Source: Porogramme epimiltina (taxonomy: Eukaryota; Basidiomycota; Agaricomycetes; Polyporales; Polyporaceae). Taken from it: a stretch of 64,000 nucleotides of DNA. The notes beneath the pieces are model-generated. The model worked only from the letters and a program-made list of their open reading frames with translations. It was not told the origin of the DNA and did no database searches. Of this stretch, positions 59,035 to 64,000 are shown one piece after another; positions within the stretch are counted from its first letter, which is position 1, and each line of letters begins with the position of its first letter. The stretch lies in assembly GCA_900155495.1 (NCBI GenBank), contig FTLJ01000963.1, forward strand, positions 19,101 to 83,100. The letters run 5' to 3'. The position numbers and the translations under genes were made by a program.

Positions 59035-59856
59035 CTAGCAGTCGCTCCTCCTGAAAACCATCCACACGATCCATCGTCTTCGTTCCTGCTCCTCTTCCCC
59101 ATCGGCCCGATCCACGCTCCAAGGACGTTCCTCCGTTCCACCCACCCGACGCTCACGGAGGTCCTCCGCAACGAATCCGCCTCCCGCGACGAGCTTCAGA
59201 AATGACTGGATCACATACCGTCCGGTGTGCAGGCCCGCGACGAGGTGCACACGCGCGTCTGAGGACCGCCTGAGTGTGAGCTGGAGCGTCTGGATAAAGA
59301 GGTGGTGTGTGTCCAAGTTCCATAGCGTGTCCGCGGCCAGGACGATGTCGAAACCTGGGATGGGGTCTTCCTGTGCACTCTGGGATTCCATAAGAGCCTT
59401 CGGGTCTGAGCCCCAGGCATAAGGGACCACACGACAACGATCTTGAACTTTGTTTCGCTGCGCGTTTTCTGCAAGGGTGTGGATGAGCTCAGGGTCCGGG
59501 TAGTCGCTGCAAGTAACAAGAGCATCCGTGTATATTTGGGAAATGAGGATGCTGGGGAGTCCTGCGCCTGCTCCTAGTTCGAGAACGCGGAGAGGGCGAC
59601 CTTCTTGCACTGCGACACCGATGTACTGGCTTAGATTCAAGTCCTCGATGTGATCGGCTACATAGAGCGAGGAGGACCAGATCGATGTTGCATGAAGAGA
59701 CCAATTTGCGGCTTGTGTATCAGGCGTCATGAGAGTAATGGCAGATCCTCCGATTTTTGAGCGGAAGGTGAATATCGTCCCGGCCGAGGAGTGGGCGACC
59801 GGGACATGGTCGTAAAGAGATTCAAGGGAGTCCGCAAGCACATCTTCAGCATCCAT
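59035..59856 (-). CDS. EFM7: EFM7/Nnt1-like methyltransferase
   Basis: Single exon, 273 residues from ATG 59856. It has a class I SAM-dependent methyltransferase fold: motif I LELGAGAGLPSIL (~95-107), then VTCSDYPDPELI (acidic residue binding the SAM ribose), and the family motif AADTLWNLDTHH. This matches the fungal EFM7/Nnt1 group, which methylates elongation factor 1A at its N terminus and adjacent lysine; older databases call it nicotinamide N-methyltransferase. Cytosolic, no signal peptide. Ends with a charged tail. Specific substrate is inferred from the family. Confidence 0.82.
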   Translation of the reverse strand: MDAEDVLADSLESLYDHVPVAHSSAGTIFTFRSKIGGSAITLMTPDTQAANWSLHATSIWSSSLYVADHIEDLNLSQYIGVAVQEGRPLRVLELGAGAGLPSILISQIYTDALVTCSDYPDPELIHTLAENAQRNKVQDRCRVVPYAWGSDPKALMESQSAQEDPIPGFDIVLAADTLWNLDTHHLFIQTLQLTLRRSSDARVHLVAGLHTGRYVIQSFLKLVAGGGFVAEDLRERRVGGTEERPWSVDRADGEEEQERRRWIVWMVFRRSDC

Positions 59857-60727
59857 CGGCACAAAATATGGAATGATATTGAGAGCACTCCGATTAGAGC
59901 TATGAATAAGGCAAGCTAGAGAGCTGATAGGCGGAGGAGGGGGGAGCGGAGGGGACGAAAGAGACTGGGGCTTTCAAGTCTCTCCCGCCGGGTCTTCATG
60001 ATTGACGGAACAAATATAATAGTGTAAGGTTTCCGACGTCGCGGGGATAAGCCCTCATTAGGGCACCATCAATGAATTAACGCCCGTAACCCGGGGTGGC
60101 CAGTGCGACGACGTCCTTTCCAGCCCGGCTTCCCCACCACCCATGTCCGACGCGCTATCCTCTTCTCCTAGCAGGTGCATCCGCTGGTATTTCGATTAAA
60201 AGCCCTTCTAACGCGTATGCTATACTCAGAGGAGCCAACAAAGTCACGTATAGTGGTAAAGTTAAGGTATGTTCATTATATCTTTCCCTTCCTCCGAGAG
60301 AGCTTCAGGCCGGCCACTCATCGCGTCTTTCGCGTCCAGAAACGTAGAGTCCGCGACGCAACGTACAAGGACTCTGGGTACGCGTCTCTTCGCGTCGGTG
60401 CATCGCGTTTTGCTCCCCTGACACCCCCGGCCCTGTCACTAGACCGCCGGAGAGCGATTCAGAAGAAGATCTCCCCCTAAAGACCACACAGACCGCGAAG
60501 GTGAGTTCATTGCGCTACTTTGTATGTGGTCGCCGGTGGCAGGACGCGAGGTCAGCTTGGGCTGTTGGGTGGACGCACGGAGCCCGGGGTTCACGGAGTG
60601 ACGGGGACTCAGCGCTCGCAGTTCAGGCCAGTATCTCCGGGTTTCGTCCCACGCTCAGCCTCTTCCTCTCTCATCATCTCCCTCCGGTCGTCTCGAGTCT
60701 ACAGCGCCTTGATACGTCACTCCACAG
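59857..60727. other. Intergenic: EFM7 promoter, and a possible 5'-UTR intron of the C2HC gene
   Basis: A consensus donor GTGAGT at 60501 and acceptor CACAG directly before the ATG at 60728 suggest a 5'-untranslated exon ending at 60500 and a 227-base intron. No other gene seen. Confidence 0.4.
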
Positions 60728-62247
60728 ATGGCCACCAGAACGCCTAAGAAGGTCGAAGTTCAGTAAGTCTTCTGTCAGCTCCTGCACGATCCCCACATCA
60801 ACCCCGCCATAGCCTCCCTGGACCATCCCCGAGGGGTACGCCCAACGACTCTGCTAGCCAGCCGCCATCTACCAAGAAACCCGCAAGCATCAAGAAACGT
60901 ATGCAGCCACGAGCAGGGTCCGTAGCATCTCTTGCGCGTGAAGACACCCTCGTGGGGGATGAGTCGCCTACCAAGCCGGTCTCCACAACCAGCAAGAAAC
61001 CCCAGTCTAGTATCCAGTACGCCCGGTTTATTGCCCCCACCACCTTTCTATTCTAACGACGTTCGGCTACTTTCCCAGACGCACAGACATCCAAGAAGAT
61101 GTCGCGGATGACGCCTCCACGGCCGGAGATTCCGTCAAACGACCTCGTAAGACTGAGGCTGACCGTCGTCAATTCCTAGAAGACGATCCCAAATCGGGTG
61201 AGGTGGAACCGCATCGCATGTTCTGCAAGGCATGCAATACTTGGGTCGACCTCAATCCCAAGCTTCGGTACATTATGAAGCTTTGGAACGAGCATCGAAA
61301 GCAGTGTGACAAGGCGCATGAGGGCTCTGAGAGGTACGTACGCACCCCCTTGCTGCACATCAGATCGTCGTTCCAATGTGCAATAGTGTCAACAAAGACG
61401 AAGAAGGCGACGATGACAATGCCTCCGTTGCTCCGTCCCTTGCCGACACCCCCGGACAAATCAAACGCGTGAAGAAGGAAGAAGACCGGAAGGCCATCAT
61501 TGAGAGCTCCCCGAATGCTGGAGAGATTCAACCACACAAGGTGTTTTGCAAGGGCTGCGAAACCTGGATCAAACTGGGTAGAGATACTCGTTACTCACTT
61601 CGTCCATGGCGTCTGCACTCGTCGAGATGTCTGGGCAATCTGTAAGTTCTCCAGTTGTATGCTAGCCGCCGTAATCTAACTAACGTTCCCAGTCCGAGCA
61701 CCCGGGTCGCTACCGCCCAGCGGAAGCTCCAGTTGGTGAATGACTCTCAGGTGAAGGAATTCAAACCCGACGCTGTTTCTTGCAAGGTCTGCAATACGGA
61801 GGTCAAGCTTGACGGCGAATTTGAGTACGATCTGACGAAGTGGGACGCACATAAGGAGACCTGCAGGCAAGTGCCGCATTTTATACTATTCTCGGGCGTC
61901 ATAAGCTAACCCCGTCCAGTCCCTTCGGCCCGACCTCTCCCAAAGCTCCAGCGAGTTCAAGTACCTACCATCCCCCGCCATCTGTGGCTTCCACGGAAGA
62001 GACCGTGGTTGGCACCGAGAACACGACCCCACAGAAGAACCGGAAGCGCTCTCGCGAGGACGATGACGAGGCGGCCGACCGTACAGTCCGCCAACGTGGT
62101 GCCTCATACGAACCCCCGCAAGGCGAGAACCCCGGTTTCTTGAGCTGGATCATACAACCGTTCAAGAACTTCCTCCGTGGGTTCCAGGAGGGCATGGCGG
62201 GATCCAGCGAGACCCAGGCCACTTCCGCTCCCTCCACTTCTGCTTGA
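60728..62247 (+). CDS. Protein with three C2HC zinc-finger-like repeats
   Basis: Six exons: 60728-60762, 60813-61016, 61079-61333, 61387-61641, 61693-61866 and 61920-62247; 416 residues. Three repeats have identical spacing C-x2-C-x16-W-x2-H-x3-C: CKACNTWVDL...LWNEHRKQC (~128-155), CKGCETWIKL...PWRLHSSRC (~217-244) and CKVCNTEVKL...KWDAHKETC (~279-306). Between them are charged, low-complexity linkers; the end has a KNRKRSREDDDEAADR basic/acidic nuclear-type stretch and a short hydrophobic FLSWIIQPFKNFLRGF helix. The fifth intron uses a GC-AG donor (AG|GCAAGT), needed to keep frame. Likely nuclear; function unknown. Confidence 0.78.
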
Positions 62248-62918
62248 TCTTTCAAGTCTTGTTACGCTGTACGTTCCTTCGCATATCATATCTTAATTCT
62301 TGTCCTCCCTCCATCATTTCGTACTTGTACTCCACGCTCCCTATCTGCATCTTGGTCCACTAGTATATCTACCCTCTCGTTTGGCTACACCTTGTACTCC
62401 CGTTTTCCGATCTACCCAATCGCCCACAGAATGATCTGCTGGTTGCGCGTGCCATTTACCTTAGTGCCCGTGTACACTCGCCGTACATCCTCTGTCGAGG
62501 CGCAATATGATGCCTATACCCATGTAAGTCCGCGGAAGCACGATCGCTTCTGTGGTAGTTAAGCCTCGGTGAGCACTGTGTCTGCCGTGTGTTGTGGGTT
62601 TGCTGAGTGTGCTCGAATAAACAGGACCACGTATTTCTTGGCCACTAGCCAAGTGATACCAAGCCCAGTTGGGTGGTGGCACACGCTCCCGCCACCTCTA
62701 GCGCCCACATGCACTAAGGGGCGCTTTGGCCGCCGTGGTCGCAGGACAAAGTGGCGCTTTGCGCAAGCGCGTCTGTTCATGCGATGATTACATTGATGCT
62801 GTGCAGAGTGGGGTGGGGTTAAAAGGTCTCCGCCTGAGAGACCGTACATACTACTGCTCGAGGCCGACCTCCTCAACGCTACAGGTTCGTATTCTTGACC
62901 TCGCTACATCGGATCACC
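62248..62918. other. Intergenic between the two C2HC genes
   Basis: Terminator/3'-UTR of the first gene and promoter of the second. No other gene recognised. Confidence 0.4.
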
Positions 62919-64000
62919 ATGACGAAATCTTGGGGTGGATGTGCGATGGAATTAAGGTAGGCCTTGAGCCTCGCTGCATTTTAATTGTCTGCGCTGACCT
63001 GAACTTCCTCAGTCCATCCATCGCGCTTTTGTACCGCTCTGACCGCGCTGTGCTCGTCCAACCCTTCAAGACGGGCGGCCTGGACATCGACGCGACCCTC
63101 CTCAAATACTCCTATCACGCGCACGAGAGGGAACTCGCCTTCCGGTACGCCCAGCGGCGGAAAGACTACGCCACGCACGAAGAGCTCATCCCTCTGTATG
63201 CACACGTTCCCTTACCTCCTTCCGGACTGCGCTCACGGCCCTGCCCTACGCTCTAGGAACCTCGGTACCGCAGAACACGAGCAGCGACTGGAGCTGTTGC
63301 GCGATCCGACCGTGCTCATCCTCCACCCGGAACGTGTTCGCTGCACGATGTGTAGTGTCGAGGTCGCGCTCACGGAGGGGGCCCTCTACGACCGAACTAG
63401 GTGGGGTGCACACGCCGCACTCTGCCGAGGGGCCGACCGAGGAGGGGAACCCACAGGGATCATCGCAAGGCAACAGGGCACGCGCGAGGTGCGCCATGCG
63501 CGTTCAATACACATCTGAAGGTCGTGTCTCACCTTGCTTTTTTGTCTTGTAGACGACTCCGGTGCACGTCCGCGCGGAGGCCCGTGCACAGCCCGCAGCC
63601 ACCCGCCCGCCATGGTCGAGTGGCTCTTCCGCGAGTGCAAGTAGCAGCGGCTCCAACAGCAGCTTTGGAATCGGCAATCCCGGCGACGACAGCTTCACGG
63701 TCTCGAGCGGAGGCAGCCCTCCGCCGCCTACTCCCGAGAAGCCAGCGAGTGCGCCCTCGGACCCCCTGGGGCACATCCCGCCACGCTTCCGGCGCACGCT
63801 CAGGCTCCAGATGACAGGCAAGAGGCCCATCGCGCACTTCTTGTCGGTTGCTCCCCGAGATCCGTCGCCTGCAAACGCAGCCCCCGCCGCCCCCACGACC
63901 CTGACGACCCCCGCCGTCCCCACCGCCCCCGGAACCCTCGCGACCCCCGTGACCCCCAGGCGTCCTCCTCAGGCCGAGATGCCAACGTGGACGCCGCTGC
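62919..64000 (+). CDS. C2HC zinc-finger-like protein, 3' end beyond the window
   Basis: Four exons so far: 62919-62956, 63013-63195, 63257-63488 and 63553-64000, still open at the right edge (about 300 residues seen). The N-terminal part (ALLYRSDRAVLVQPFKTGG, YHAHERELAFRYAQRRKDY) is distinct from its neighbour. One repeat, CTMCSVEVAL...RWGAHAALC (~109-136), keeps the same C-x2-C-x16-W-x2-H-x3-C spacing, so the two genes are related or share a domain. The last exon is rich in Pro, Ala, Ser and Thr. Start chosen at ATG 62919 because the first intron then keeps frame. Function unknown. Confidence 0.7.

Overview
The window looks like nuclear DNA of a filamentous basidiomycete, most likely an Agaricomycete. 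Genes are dense and sit on both strands. Introns are numerous and mostly 50-60 bases, with GT(A/G)NGT donors and CTAAC/CTGAC branch sites. Promoters carry TATA boxes about 90-130 bases before the ATG. The gene families (ferric reductase, F-box/LRR arrays, BTB, BCS1-like AAA, CRIPT, RPP40) are eukaryotic, and tRNA-Ser carries a short intron. Product names rest on recognised motifs only; no database search was possible.

Left part (1-12.3 kb): a secreted-type protein cut by the window edge, then two head-to-tail copies of a ~4.65 kb segment, each with a complete 12-exon ferric reductase on the minus strand and ~2 kb of shared upstream DNA. Next is a divergent pair of CsbD-like (cruciform/mismatch-binding type) small genes, each with its own TATA box.

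12.3-28.4 kb: a gene-free stretch holds two tandem ~90-160 bp repeats that can fold into similar hairpins with different stem sequences. A BTB protein and pantothenate synthetase (PAN6) follow. Then comes a tandem array of five F-box/LRR-like genes on the minus strand. Decayed PAN6 pieces lie between the first members of the array, in the same convergent arrangement as the intact PAN6 and the first F-box gene, so PAN6 and the F-box gene were apparently duplicated as one unit.

28.5-44.5 kb: an MFS transporter of the allantoate/pantothenate type, a dolichyl-diphosphatase-like PAP2 phosphatase, tRNA-Ser(AGA), an unknown acidic protein, two tandem BCS1-like AAA ATPases, and an RPP40-like RNase P/MRP subunit whose first intron seems to begin with GA.

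44.7-64 kb: a second array of three F-box/LRR-like genes, tRNA-Val(AAC), an F-box-like single gene, a Cys-rich membrane protein without a visible signal peptide, CRIPT, an AGC-like protein kinase, an EFM7-like methyltransferase, and two neighbouring genes sharing a strict C-x2-C-x16-W-x2-H-x3-C zinc-finger-like motif. The last one runs off the right edge.

The main theme is local duplication: ferric reductase x2, CsbD x2, F-box x5 and x3, BCS1 x2, and the C2HC family x2. The F-box and BTB genes suggest an expanded set of ubiquitin-ligase adaptors; PAN6, the RNase P subunit, CRIPT, EFM7 and the lipid phosphatase are housekeeping.
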